The position numbers and the translations under genes are program-made. The notes beneath the pieces are model-generated. The model did no database searches, was not told where the DNA came from, and saw nothing but the letters and a program-made list of their open reading frames with translations. Shown one piece after another: positions 1-6,746 of a stretch of 9,003 nucleotides of DNA. Source of the stretch: Alphaproteobacteria bacterium MarineAlpha9_Bin7 (GTDB taxonomy: Bacteria > Pseudomonadota > Alphaproteobacteria > UBA7887). The stretch spans positions 1 through 9,003 of the forward strand of contig PTKD01000069.1 in NCBI GenBank assembly GCA_002938115.1. Reading direction: 5' to 3'. How positions within the stretch are numbered: position 1 is the stretch's first letter; each line of letters begins with the position of its first letter.

Positions 1-126
1 GTGAGCCATCCGATGTACACTGAATATCTACCTCGCAGGCGCCACTTTTTATTTAACATCACAGTGGAGGAACAAGAATGCTTTTTGTATTCTTCTCAAA
101 TTACGACTGAAATCCAAGTAAGATAG
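1..126 (+). other. Open frame entering from the left edge (possible C-terminal tail)
   Basis: Frame 1 is open from the first base to a TAG at 124-126, giving 41 codons with no recognisable motif. It could be the last part of a gene that starts outside the window, since the residues are mixed and reasonably protein-like (an aromatic, arginine-rich stretch, then a polar tail). It is short enough to be open by chance. The other two plus frames close within the first 25 bases. The minus strand also has a short open frame running off the edge, from an ATG near base 57, but the sequence upstream of that ATG has no ribosome binding site. I cannot name a product on either strand. Confidence 0.2.
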
Positions 127-177
127 TGGAGTTTATTTATGAAAATTATTGTCTTTCTAGTGAGTAATTGGTCTAGT

Positions 178-206
178 TTGTGAATGTGCGCCTGGGCGAA
201 TAAATT
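178..206 (+). promoter_or_regulatory. Weak sigma-70-like promoter candidate for the Rieske gene
   Basis: TTGTGA at 178-183 and TAAATT at 201-206 are separated by 17 bases. Each matches the -35 or -10 consensus at four of six positions. The placement, about 30 bases ahead of the chosen Rieske start, is plausible. This is a pattern match only, because AT-rich DNA yields such pairs by chance. Confidence 0.25.
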
Positions 207-218
207 AGCTATATAGCT
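207..218. promoter_or_regulatory. Perfect 12-bp palindrome, possible operator of the Rieske gene
   Basis: AGCTATATAGCT is its own reverse complement. It sits directly after the candidate -10 box and 17 bases before the start codon at 236, which is a typical place for a repressor or activator site. No regulator gene is present in the window, so the binding protein is unknown. Confidence 0.3.
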
Positions 219-225
219 GGCGAAT

Positions 226-230
226 GAGGG
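226..230 (+). promoter_or_regulatory. Shine-Dalgarno site that sets the Rieske gene start
   Basis: GAGGG lies five bases before the ATG at 236. The alternative in-frame ATG at 224 overlaps this site and has no good ribosome binding site of its own. The start at 236 is therefore preferred. Confidence 0.55.
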
Positions 231-235
231 ATGGG

Positions 236-1474
236 ATGGAGCATTCGAAACAAGTCAAGATTTTATCTGAGCTAATACGCCAACTCGATGAAAAAGTGAA
301 CGTAGATGCTGGTGTAATTCTTCAAAATCCCACCTCGGCATATACCTGCTCGGATTTAGCAAATAAAGAATGGGGGGAATTTTTCCAAAATCACCCCCAA
401 CTCGTCGGGCTTTCAAAAGATCTCCCTGAACCGGGTTATTTTTTGACTATAGATGACTTTGGAATTCCGATACTTGCTACACGAGATTCGGAGGGGCGTT
501 TCAGGGCTTTCCTGAATGCATGCAGACACCGTGGCGTTCGTGTGGAAACTGAGCTCCGGGGAAAACGATCTAGATTTGCGTGCCCTTTTCACAAATGGAC
601 GTACGACAATTGTGGATCCTTAATTGCTATTCCACAGGAAGATCATTTCGGGCTTATCGATAAATCGTGTCGTGGTCTAGTCGAACTACCAACGTGCGAA
701 AAATATGGATTGCTGTGGGTTCACCCAAAGCCAGGGTCAGATCTCGATGTTGAAATGTTGCTTGGAGACCTCGCCTCTGAACTGGAAAATTGGAAATTCG
801 AACGGATGAACTATGTTGGTGAAACTACCATTGACATGCGGTTGAACTGGAAACTGGCGAATGACACGTTTGGCGAGACATATCACTTTCATAAATTGCA
901 TAAAGATACGGTAGGGAAAATATTTTATGGCGACGCCTTATCGTATGAATCATTTCAAAGAAATCACCGCTTTGTGTTTCCGAATCGGGGTATTGACCGT
1001 GTTCGTGAACAGCCACGAGACGAGTGGCGAGTAACACACGGTGCAGTAGTGATTTATTACCTATTTCCAAATGTTCACGTCGCTCTAGGGCGCGGTAATA
1101 TAAATTTATTTCGAATTTACCCACATCCCAAAAATCCTGGTCGTTCAATTACACAGATAAGCCACTACTTTAGTGACAAGTTGCTGGAAGCGAAAAATCA
1201 AGAAGGCGATGATGTACCAAAACTGAGTCCTGAAAATGTCTACGACATGGATGCTCGCTATGGTGCTTTGCCCACTGTAGAAGCTCAGAATGAGGTGATC
1301 GTGAGCACAATATCCCAACAGGATTATGCAATGGGGGAGAGCACTCAAAGCGCTATTGAAAATGGTTTGTTGGATCATGTGATATTTGGGAGGAATGAGC
1401 CTGCCTTGCATCATTTTCATAATACATTCAGGGCTGCATTGGATATGCCGCGACTTCAGGAATATGTCGGTTAA
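236..1474 (+). CDS. Rieske [2Fe-2S] aromatic ring-hydroxylating oxygenase, alpha subunit
   Basis: This is the terminal oxygenase subunit of a Rieske non-heme iron oxygenase (412 residues from ATG 236), presumably a cytoplasmic homotrimer. The N-terminal Rieske domain shows C96-x-H98 and C116-x2-H119, which bind the 2Fe-2S cluster. The C-terminal catalytic domain shows a motif around residues 209-222 with E214, H217 and H222, plus D363 in a QQDYAMGES context. This fits the two-His, one-carboxylate mononuclear iron site, with E214 at the position of the bridging carboxylate between subunits. Length is normal for the family. The substrate cannot be read from the sequence. Aromatic acids and N-methylated or betaine-type compounds are both known substrates of distant relatives. 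No beta subunit, ferredoxin or reductase lies next to it, so electrons must come from partners elsewhere. It stands alone on the plus strand and converges with the phosphonate operon. The annotation as an oxygenase is firm; the substrate is unknown. Confidence 0.95.
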   Translation: MEHSKQVKILSELIRQLDEKVNVDAGVILQNPTSAYTCSDLANKEWGEFFQNHPQLVGLSKDLPEPGYFLTIDDFGIPILATRDSEGRFRAFLNACRHRGVRVETELRGKRSRFACPFHKWTYDNCGSLIAIPQEDHFGLIDKSCRGLVELPTCEKYGLLWVHPKPGSDLDVEMLLGDLASELENWKFERMNYVGETTIDMRLNWKLANDTFGETYHFHKLHKDTVGKIFYGDALSYESFQRNHRFVFPNRGIDRVREQPRDEWRVTHGAVVIYYLFPNVHVALGRGNINLFRIYPHPKNPGRSITQISHYFSDKLLEAKNQEGDDVPKLSPENVYDMDARYGALPTVEAQNEVIVSTISQQDYAMGESTQSAIENGLLDHVIFGRNEPALHHFHNTFRAALDMPRLQEYVG

Positions 1475-1580
1475 TTATCTACTAACATGATATGAGCACA
1501 GAGATTCATGAATTTCGAATTTTCTCAGTAGTTGTTTTGAGTTGCTTATCAGCTTATTTGCGGCCTGGTTTGACAAAAAT
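1475..1580. other. Convergent intergenic spacer without a clear terminator
   Basis: These 106 bases separate the 3' ends of the Rieske gene and phnE2. They include the perfect palindrome ATTCATGAAT and an imperfect GAGA/TCTC-flanked inverted repeat around 1501-1527. Neither is a strong GC-rich stem followed by a T-run. No canonical intrinsic terminator is visible for either transcript. Confidence 0.4.
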
Positions 1581-2378
1581 TCACCGTACCAGTCGGCGCG
1601 CCCAATCAGAAATGTAGTCAATACTGAGGATGACGATAAGAAGCACCAGAATTAATCCTGCCGCACGGTCATACTGAAACAGGCGAAAAGCAACGGTTAG
1701 TTCCATGCCGATGCCGCCTGCACCAACCAGTCCAAGTATGGCTGCGACCCGAACATTTCTGTCAATTAGAAAGATGGTATACCCAACTGCCTCTTGTAAC
1801 GCAGACGGCCAACCTGCCCACATGACAATTTGGGCAAAGTTTGCCCCTACGGAACGCATCGCCTCGTAGGTGCCGACATCAACACGTTCCAATATTTCTG
1901 CCAATACTTTTCCAAGAAAACCAGCGCTGTGCAATCCAATGGCGAGAACCCCAGGAAGTGGTCCCAGGCCAAGTGCCGCAACGAAAATGGATGCAAACAA
2001 CAGATCAGGCAAAGCACGTAGTGCGTTTAGTGCTTCTCGTGCGGTACGGTACAAAATAGGATTCGGTGACAAGTTACGAGCGGCTAAAGGTGCAAGTATT
2101 ACTGCTATTATAACGGCCAGCGCAGTACCCCAGACAGCCATTGCTAGGGTTTCGGCCATCAGCGATGCAACACGTGGAAAGTTTGACAACTCGGGTGTAC
2201 CAAAACGCCCGATATACTCACTTATGTCTCCTAGACCCCACAATAAGGCCTGGATATCGATGTTGAGATGATGGGAAATGCCCAGGACCGTGGCGGTTCC
2301 CAAAAATATATATAGAGGCCACAGAACGAAGGGGCGAGGGGGAGGGACCGGGCGCCCTGTTGCTTGTGTTCTGGCCAT
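1581..2378 (-). CDS. phnE: Phosphonate ABC transporter permease PhnE (second copy)
   Basis: This is the inner-membrane permease subunit (265 residues) of a phosphonate-type ABC importer, a PhnE paralogue of the upstream gene. A hydrophobic segment lies near residues 17-34, followed by a periplasmic stretch and further membrane segments around 76-100, 123-150 and 241-257. An EAA-like coupling region is seen around 171-191. The family hallmark GLVGAGGIG falls at about 216-224 and is followed by the FRLFQYDR segment that is nearly the same in its partner. The N-terminus is unusually proline-rich (PVPPPRP), which is distinctive. The start ATG at 2378 shares a base with the stop of the preceding permease (TGATG), so translational coupling is likely. 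It is the last gene of the operon. With its neighbour it probably forms a heterodimeric channel driven by PhnC. Confidence 0.93.
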   Translation of the reverse strand: MARTQATGRPVPPPRPFVLWPLYIFLGTATVLGISHHLNIDIQALLWGLGDISEYIGRFGTPELSNFPRVASLMAETLAMAVWGTALAVIIAVILAPLAARNLSPNPILYRTAREALNALRALPDLLFASIFVAALGLGPLPGVLAIGLHSAGFLGKVLAEILERVDVGTYEAMRSVGANFAQIVMWAGWPSALQEAVGYTIFLIDRNVRVAAILGLVGAGGIGMELTVAFRLFQYDRAAGLILVLLIVILSIDYISDWARRLVR

Positions 2379-3178
2379 CAGATAATTCGCCGGCGTAGTG
2401 CATCAGAGAGACGATCCAGAATCGTTACTACCAGCCAAATGGCTAGTATGATTAGCACCAATCGATCAAACTGAAATAATCTCATGGCCATAGTCATGTC
2501 GTAACCAATTCCTCCGGCACCGACGAGGCCAAGTACCGTAGCTGCACGTACATTATGTTCGAACACCACAAAGAGTACCGATACAAAATCTGGCCACGCA
2601 TGCGGAAGTAACGCGAACGCGCGCACCTGCATCGGTCTTGCGCCATGCGCGATCACGCCTTCAAGTACGGAATTCGGTACCGCTTCAAGACTTTCTGCAA
2701 GAAATTTTCCTAAAAAACCCACCGTCACTAATGCGATAGCGGCGACTCCAGGAAGTGCTCCTAGTCCAACTGCCGCAACGAAGACGAGTGCCCACATCAT
2801 TTCAGGAAAGGCGCGAACGGAAGATAAACACGCTCGTACCATGTGCGATATAAAGGGATGTGGACTGGCATTTCGTGCGCCAAGAAATCCCAGCGGTAAA
2901 CTAATGACCGCGGCAACTAAGGTTCCAAGCAAGGCCATCTCTACAGTCTCCGCTAACTTAACCGCAAGATGCCCAAGCCACTCCCAATCCGGAGACGTAA
3001 AAAAATTTCCTAAAAACCATACTAGTCGCGCAGGCGCGTGAATTAACGTGCTGAAATTGATGTCAAGCAAGGGATATGAGAGGGTAAGTACGAAAATTAC
3101 AGCTGTTCCGATCAACACCATGGCGCGTGGTGGAAGGCCGTTAGATGTCGGCCAACGTCTAAACGATACTATCTTCAT
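2378..3178 (-). CDS. phnE: Phosphonate ABC transporter permease PhnE (first copy)
   Basis: This is an inner-membrane permease of a phosphonate-type importer (266 residues). Hydrophobic segments lie around residues 19-36, 79-99, 126-152 and 239-256. GLVGAGGIG at about 217-225, followed by MRLFQFDR, matches the conserved cytoplasmic loop of PhnE and its paralogue downstream. The frame stays open further upstream to 3325, but that would overlap phnC by 167 bases. The ATG at 3178 gives a family-typical length and N-terminus. This start lies inside the 3' end of phnC (20-nt overlap) and has no strong Shine-Dalgarno site, so expression probably depends on coupling to phnC translation. Tandem phnE genes are known in phosphonate operons of many bacteria. 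The two copies differ clearly in their first ~60 residues, so this is an old duplication rather than a recent one. Confidence 0.93.
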   Translation of the reverse strand: MKIVSFRRWPTSNGLPPRAMVLIGTAVIFVLTLSYPLLDINFSTLIHAPARLVWFLGNFFTSPDWEWLGHLAVKLAETVEMALLGTLVAAVISLPLGFLGARNASPHPFISHMVRACLSSVRAFPEMMWALVFVAAVGLGALPGVAAIALVTVGFLGKFLAESLEAVPNSVLEGVIAHGARPMQVRAFALLPHAWPDFVSVLFVVFEHNVRAATVLGLVGAGGIGYDMTMAMRLFQFDRLVLIILAIWLVVTILDRLSDALRRRII

Positions 3179-3965
3179 GCTTAGATACGAACTTTTCGTC
3201 GTTGGGTGGACGCCCATAAATTGCTTGAAGCGCAACGTCATCAAGAGCACTGGGCGGTCCATCGAATACAATTTTTCCTTCCCTGAGTCCCACGATTCGT
3301 TCAGCGTATTTTCGTGCAAACTCAACCTGGTGCAGGCTCACAAGTAGTGTCAAAGAGCCCTCTAGTTGAATTTCACGAAGTAAGGTCATGATTTCCTCAC
3401 CTGTTGTCGGATCTAGGCTTGCCACTGGTTCGTCTGCAAGTAGAACTTTAGGTTCTTGCGCTAATGCGCGTGCAATTCCAATTCGCTGCTGCTCACCACC
3501 GGACAATTTGTCGGCACGTTCCCATGCACGGGATAGTAAACCAACTCTGTCCAAGGCAGCATTTGCAATGGTCATATCATCTTGCCGCATCAAATATAGT
3601 AAACTTCCCAAAGTGGATCGTTTTCCGAGACGGCCACATAACACATTCGACATTACGTTGAGTCGCTCAACTAGATTAAAACGCTGAAAAATCATAGCTA
3701 CGTTTCGACGAATTGTTTGTAAAGATTGGCGTGTAACCAATTTAGATTCTACTTTTACTTCCCCGGTACTCGGTTTTTCGAGTCCATTGACACAACGTAA
3801 TAGTGTAGATTTTCCAGCCCCACTTGGTCCTAAAATTACTACAAAACTTCCTGAAGCTATATCAAGGTTGATATCCCTTAGAGCTACAAAACCATTCTCA
3901 AATTTTTTGGAAACGCCAAAAATTGAAATTGCTGTTAATTCAGAGTTATTGGGGGATTTCTTCAT
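3159..3965 (-). CDS. phnC: Phosphonate ABC transporter ATP-binding protein PhnC
   Basis: This is the ATPase that energises phosphonate import, a cytoplasmic protein docked on the two PhnE permeases (268 residues from ATG 3965). In order it shows Walker A GPSGAGKST (46-54), a Q-loop around Q94, the signature LSGGEQQR (154-161), Walker B VLLADEP (174-180), the D-loop SLDP (183-186) and the switch histidine H212 in SLHQVE. All catalytic elements are intact. The ADEPVASLDP run is typical of the PhnC family. An upstream in-frame TTG at 3977 would add four residues. The ATG is preferred because it is a standard start followed by a family-like polar N-terminus, although neither has a good ribosome binding site. 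It overlaps the end of phnD by 20 bases, and its own end overlaps phnE1 by 20 bases. Confidence 0.96.
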   Translation of the reverse strand: MKKSPNNSELTAISIFGVSKKFENGFVALRDINLDIASGSFVVILGPSGAGKSTLLRCVNGLEKPSTGEVKVESKLVTRQSLQTIRRNVAMIFQRFNLVERLNVMSNVLCGRLGKRSTLGSLLYLMRQDDMTIANAALDRVGLLSRAWERADKLSGGEQQRIGIARALAQEPKVLLADEPVASLDPTTGEEIMTLLREIQLEGSLTLLVSLHQVEFARKYAERIVGLREGKIVFDGPPSALDDVALQAIYGRPPNDEKFVSKHEDSIV

Positions 3966-4830
3966 CACTAAGGTCAAGTTCTATCACCATCTCCCGGATC
4001 ACGTCATAATCGCTGGGTGTAGCCACTTCGAAGTGATCAATTCGGGTTAATCCCGACACGTTCGTATGGTTGTGTGCATCGAGAAACGCCTCGAGGATTA
4101 TCTGTTTCCTATCGGTGTTGAGGTCATCTCGCCATGCCAGTGGGGCACCCGGAAGTGGATCAGATGTCATAATGATGCGGTTCGTTTCAACAGTAATTAG
4201 TCCTTTCCTAACCATACGTTCGTATATCATGTCGGCACCTGCTGCTGCATCCACCGTATTATTTTTGACGGCGAGTTGAGCGGCGTCGTGACTGCCGGCC
4301 CAAATAAGTCGGCCAAAAAATTCTTCTGGCATCAAACCAGTCTTGCGTTTCACCATGTAGCGGGGAACCAAACCGCCACTGGTGGATGCCGGATCCACAA
4401 AGGCAACAGTGGCTCCACGTAAATCTTCTAAAACGTTGGCGTTTGAATTCTCAGGCACAGTGATAATGCTGTGATATCTGGCGCTACCACCGGGTCGGAC
4501 TCCTATAACAAATGCCTCAGCATTGGCTTCCCTTTCAGCTAAATAGTAAGACATCGGACCAAACCAAGCGATATCGAGGCGGTTTTTTCTCATTGCCTCA
4601 ATGATACCTGTATAGTCAGTGGCCGTGTATACCGTGACTGACTCTTCCAAGCGTTCTTCCAAATAGATACGCATTGGTTCGAACGCGGCCACCATCTCCT
4701 CATTGTTTTCGGCTGGGATTAGGCCAATGGTTAATCCGTCAGAATATGCATGGCTAGGAAAACACACCGCCAAAATCGCACAGCCAATTAGTACTTCGCA
4801 AACTCTAGATGCTCTGGTCGGAAGTCTCAT
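3946..4830 (-). CDS. phnD: Phosphonate-binding periplasmic protein PhnD
   Basis: This is the periplasmic solute-binding protein (294 residues) that delivers ligand to the PhnC-PhnE transporter. An N-terminal signal peptide is visible: basic residues (R2, R6, R9), a hydrophobic core at about 12-24 and a likely cleavage after SHA (28) or AYS (30). The mature protein opens with TIGLIPAENNEEM, characteristic of the family. It continues with an aromatic pocket segment, FGPMSYYL (90-97), and the DPASTSG loop (146-152), which in PhnD proteins binds the phosphonate oxygens. A GSHDAAQ element (179-185) and GAD (198-200) fit further ligand contacts. The start ATG at 4830 has AGGAA seven bases upstream, reducing ambiguity. 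Ligand preference (alkylphosphonate, 2-aminoethylphosphonate or phosphite-like) cannot be decided from the sequence. It follows phnM after an 82-base gap. Confidence 0.95.
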   Translation of the reverse strand: MRLPTRASRVCEVLIGCAILAVCFPSHAYSDGLTIGLIPAENNEEMVAAFEPMRIYLEERLEESVTVYTATDYTGIIEAMRKNRLDIAWFGPMSYYLAEREANAEAFVIGVRPGGSARYHSIITVPENSNANVLEDLRGATVAFVDPASTSGGLVPRYMVKRKTGLMPEEFFGRLIWAGSHDAAQLAVKNNTVDAAAGADMIYERMVRKGLITVETNRIIMTSDPLPGAPLAWRDDLNTDRKQIILEAFLDAHNHTNVSGLTRIDHFEVATPSDYDVIREMVIELDLSDEEIPQ

Positions 4831-4836
4831 TCGTTT

Positions 4837-4841
4837 TTCCT
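4837..4841 (-). promoter_or_regulatory. Shine-Dalgarno site of phnD
   Basis: AGGAA (minus strand) lies six bases before the phnD start. It is the clearest ribosome binding site of the four transporter genes. The downstream phnC and phnE genes lack good sites, which suggests that PhnD is initiated independently and made in excess of the membrane subunits. Confidence 0.6.
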
Positions 4842-4897
4842 GTTACCGAGTAGTGCCGCAATTTTTGGAATGCACTTGTGGAACTGGAGATGCAGAC

Positions 4898-4924
4898 AGG
4901 GTAGACCATTTTCTAGGCTACCCT
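4898..4924 (-). promoter_or_regulatory. Intercistronic hairpin at the phnM/phnD junction
   Basis: AGGGTAG and CTACCCT form a perfect 7-bp stem around a 13-base loop, with a possible extra CC/GG pairing inside it. The structure spans the phnM stop codon at 4913-4915. No T-run follows in the transcribed direction, so it is not a classic terminator. An RNA processing, stabilising or attenuating element is possible. Confidence 0.4.
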
Positions 4925-6058
4925 CTCTCCGTTACGCCAAACTCCAGCAACTACTGGCAGATCACCCAGGATCTGGACGCGGACTAAATCCGCAAGATAT
5001 CCTACCGCTATCTCTCCCCGGTCCGTAAAACCAACCGTGCGCGCAGGTACTGCTGAAGCGCATGCGACGGCTTGTGGCAACGAAAACCCTATTTCTGGTT
5101 TTGATAGCCTGAATACTCCATGCAAAAGACTTAAAGGCACATAGTCGGAAGAAAGAGTTGTGACTAATCCATCGGCTGCCATCTCGGCTGCAGCGACGTT
5201 ACCCGAATGTGAGCCACCACACACCAGGTTTGGTGCCCCAACCACAACCTCTAAATCTAGCTCCCGAGCGACCCTCGCAGCCACGACGGTAGTGGGGAAT
5301 TCGGCGATTGTCGCACCCAGGCCCATGGCTTCCTCTATATGTTCGGGAGACGCATCATCATGAGAGGCGAGGGGAATTCCGTGGGTCTGGCAGTGGGCGG
5401 AGATAAAAGCTCGATTCGGCACAGAGTAATGGTTCCCTTCGACCGTTTGACGTTGAATGAATTCATCGATTTCAGAAAGGCTCTTTCCCCATTTATGAGC
5501 ATAATAGGATTTATACTGCTCAGGATCGAGAAATTGCCGTTGGCCAGGTGTATGGTCCATCATCGATATAAGGCGCACTATCTTTCTTTTTGCCAGTGGC
5601 CTGAACATATCGGGTAAGCAATTGCAACTTACTTCACAACGTAGATGAAGGTAGTGATCTGCACGCAACAAATTTGTCCGATAAGCATTATCTATACCGT
5701 TTGCTATCTCCTCTAGATCTTGTAGACGGGCGCTATCATCGCGGACATCTCCAACCGCAAGAGCATCAAATACCGAAGTTATACCAGCACCAATTATTTG
5801 AGAATCATGAGCAAGAAGTGCCGCTGTCGTTGGCCAACGCACCCCGGGTCTTGGATAAATATGTTTCTCAAGATTGTCCGTGTGTAGCTCGATAAGCCCA
5901 GGCAGTAAGTAATCCCCCTCCAAATCAATTGTATTTTTGATTTGTGTAGATGTGTTGTTGATATCGGTAATTATCGTATCACGTACAACAACATCACCAT
6001 TTGTCACTCGATCTCCAAGAATGATTTGGCCATTTGTAAATATAGTTTCCTTTGCCAT
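4913..6058 (-). CDS. phnM: PhnM, alpha-D-ribose 1-methylphosphonate 5-triphosphate diphosphatase
   Basis: This is a cytoplasmic amidohydrolase-superfamily enzyme of the C-P lyase pathway (381 residues; the Escherichia coli protein is of closely similar size). In the known pathway it removes pyrophosphate from ribose 1-methylphosphonate 5-triphosphate before C-P bond cleavage by PhnJ. Metal-site motifs are intact: LIELHTDNLEKH (55-66) with H59 and H66, DHYLHLRCEV (134-143) with H135 and H138, MMDHTPGQRQF (166-176), ASHDDA (231-236), GAPNLVCGGSHSGN (274-287) and SSDYVP (303-308). The start ATG at 6058 has AAGG eight bases upstream. It is the first gene of the operon. The rest of the C-P lyase core is not adjacent, which is unusual because phnM normally sits with phnGHIJKL. 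Family identity is firm. Its exact role in this cell depends on whether a core exists elsewhere. Confidence 0.95.
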   Translation of the reverse strand: MAKETIFTNGQIILGDRVTNGDVVVRDTIITDINNTSTQIKNTIDLEGDYLLPGLIELHTDNLEKHIYPRPGVRWPTTAALLAHDSQIIGAGITSVFDALAVGDVRDDSARLQDLEEIANGIDNAYRTNLLRADHYLHLRCEVSCNCLPDMFRPLAKRKIVRLISMMDHTPGQRQFLDPEQYKSYYAHKWGKSLSEIDEFIQRQTVEGNHYSVPNRAFISAHCQTHGIPLASHDDASPEHIEEAMGLGATIAEFPTTVVAARVARELDLEVVVGAPNLVCGGSHSGNVAAAEMAADGLVTTLSSDYVPLSLLHGVFRLSKPEIGFSLPQAVACASAVPARTVGFTDRGEIAVGYLADLVRVQILGDLPVVAGVWRNGERVA

Positions 6059-6275
6059 TAATTAAACCTTATGAAGACGCGTGATTTGACTCGTTTTGAG
6101 TGGGGCCGGATTAATAAGTTCTCACCATCCCATGATAGTTTTTTACGGTAATTTTAGATACTTATTATGATCTTTGGGCCCCGCTAGGCACGTTGTCGGA
6201 GGTGGCTTGTGGCAGGGATATCCTTTCTAGAAACTGAAACTCTTTGAGGCATATTAGGAGGCCCGTGAATTAACA
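6059..6275. other. Divergent intergenic region upstream of phnM
   Basis: These 217 bases must contain the phnM operon promoter on the minus strand and any promoter for the plus-strand porin fragment. They hold the perfect palindromes TTTCTAGAAA (6224-6233) and GGATATCC. They also hold one Pho-box-like half site on the minus strand (CTATCAT, 6132-6138) without a matching second half. I see no convincing -35/-10 pair on either strand. Confidence 0.4.
6256..6261 (+). promoter_or_regulatory. Strong Shine-Dalgarno sequence with abnormal spacing
   Basis: AGGAGG is a perfect ribosome binding site, but the next usable in-frame start (ATG 6276) is 14 bases away. A nearer GTG at 6265 runs into a stop after one codon. 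The poor fit suggests that the original start of the downstream gene has been altered by an indel. Confidence 0.4.
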
Positions 6276-6683
6276 ATGCTCGCTTTCCCGCATTTTATCC
6301 TGATTTTTCTACGTTTCTTTGGGATACTGACTAAACCGGAAATAACCGCATCAAACGAGAATTATAGGATGCCTGAATGGTTGACTATTGGAGGGACATA
6401 CCGGATCCGACATGAACTCCAAGAGGGCTGGTTTCGTGAAGGTCGGACTGGCGACGATCAAGCTCTAGTGGAACGTTTGTTCCTCAACGCCCGTGGTGAG
6501 CTTGGATCGTTTTATCTTGGTGGTGAGCTTGAGGATGCACGAGCTAATCTCGATAACAGGGGCACGCCAGTGGGCACAGATGATGTGCAGGAGCATATTT
6601 ATTTAAGGGTGCATTATTCCAAGACGCACCAAACTCTCCTGGGACCACCGATATTATGTATGTCTATCTCCAGACAACTTTGA
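6276..6683 (+). pseudogene. Truncated outer-membrane beta-barrel (alginate-export-like porin) remnant
   Basis: The frame encodes 135 residues. The first ~18 are hydrophobic (ILIFLRFFGIL), like a degraded or unusual signal sequence. From about residue 31 (RMPEWLTIGGTYRIRHEL) to about 100 the text resembles the N-terminus of alginate-export-type outer-membrane proteins: an opening strand, then GDDQALVERLFLNARG, then alternating beta-strand text ending GELEDARANLDNRGT. Intact relatives are typically several hundred residues long, so only the first strands are present. The last ~30 residues (KTHQTLLGPPILCMSISRQL) no longer look like a barrel. A different frame at 6641-6691 reads GTTDIMYVYLQTTLNF, which looks more strand-like and hints at a frameshift. 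Nothing downstream restores the gene. It is probably a non-functional fragment. The family assignment is by sequence feel and is only moderately certain. Confidence 0.55.
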
Positions 6684-6746
6684 ATTTTTAAAAAATAAAG
6701 ATATGAATTTTAATAAGTCGGTGGTCGTACGCGAGATGCGTCAACA

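Noticed and set aside
825..1420. Minus-strand ORFs antisense to the Rieske gene
   Set aside because: The plus strand carries intact metal-binding motifs of a known family; the antisense frames have no motifs.
1830..2271. Plus-strand ORFs antisense to phnE2
   Set aside because: These three overlapping frames lie opposite a clear permease and have basic, low-complexity translations with no recognisable motif.
3179..3325. N-terminal extension of phnE1 to an upstream ATG at 3325
   Set aside because: It would overlap the end of phnC by 167 bases and add 49 residues that are only phnC read in another frame. The ATG at 3178 gives the normal PhnE length.
6132..6138. Pho box for the phnM operon
   Set aside because: Only one half site (CTATCAT on the minus strand) resembles the consensus. 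The position eleven bases on matches poorly, so PhoB control cannot be claimed from sequence.
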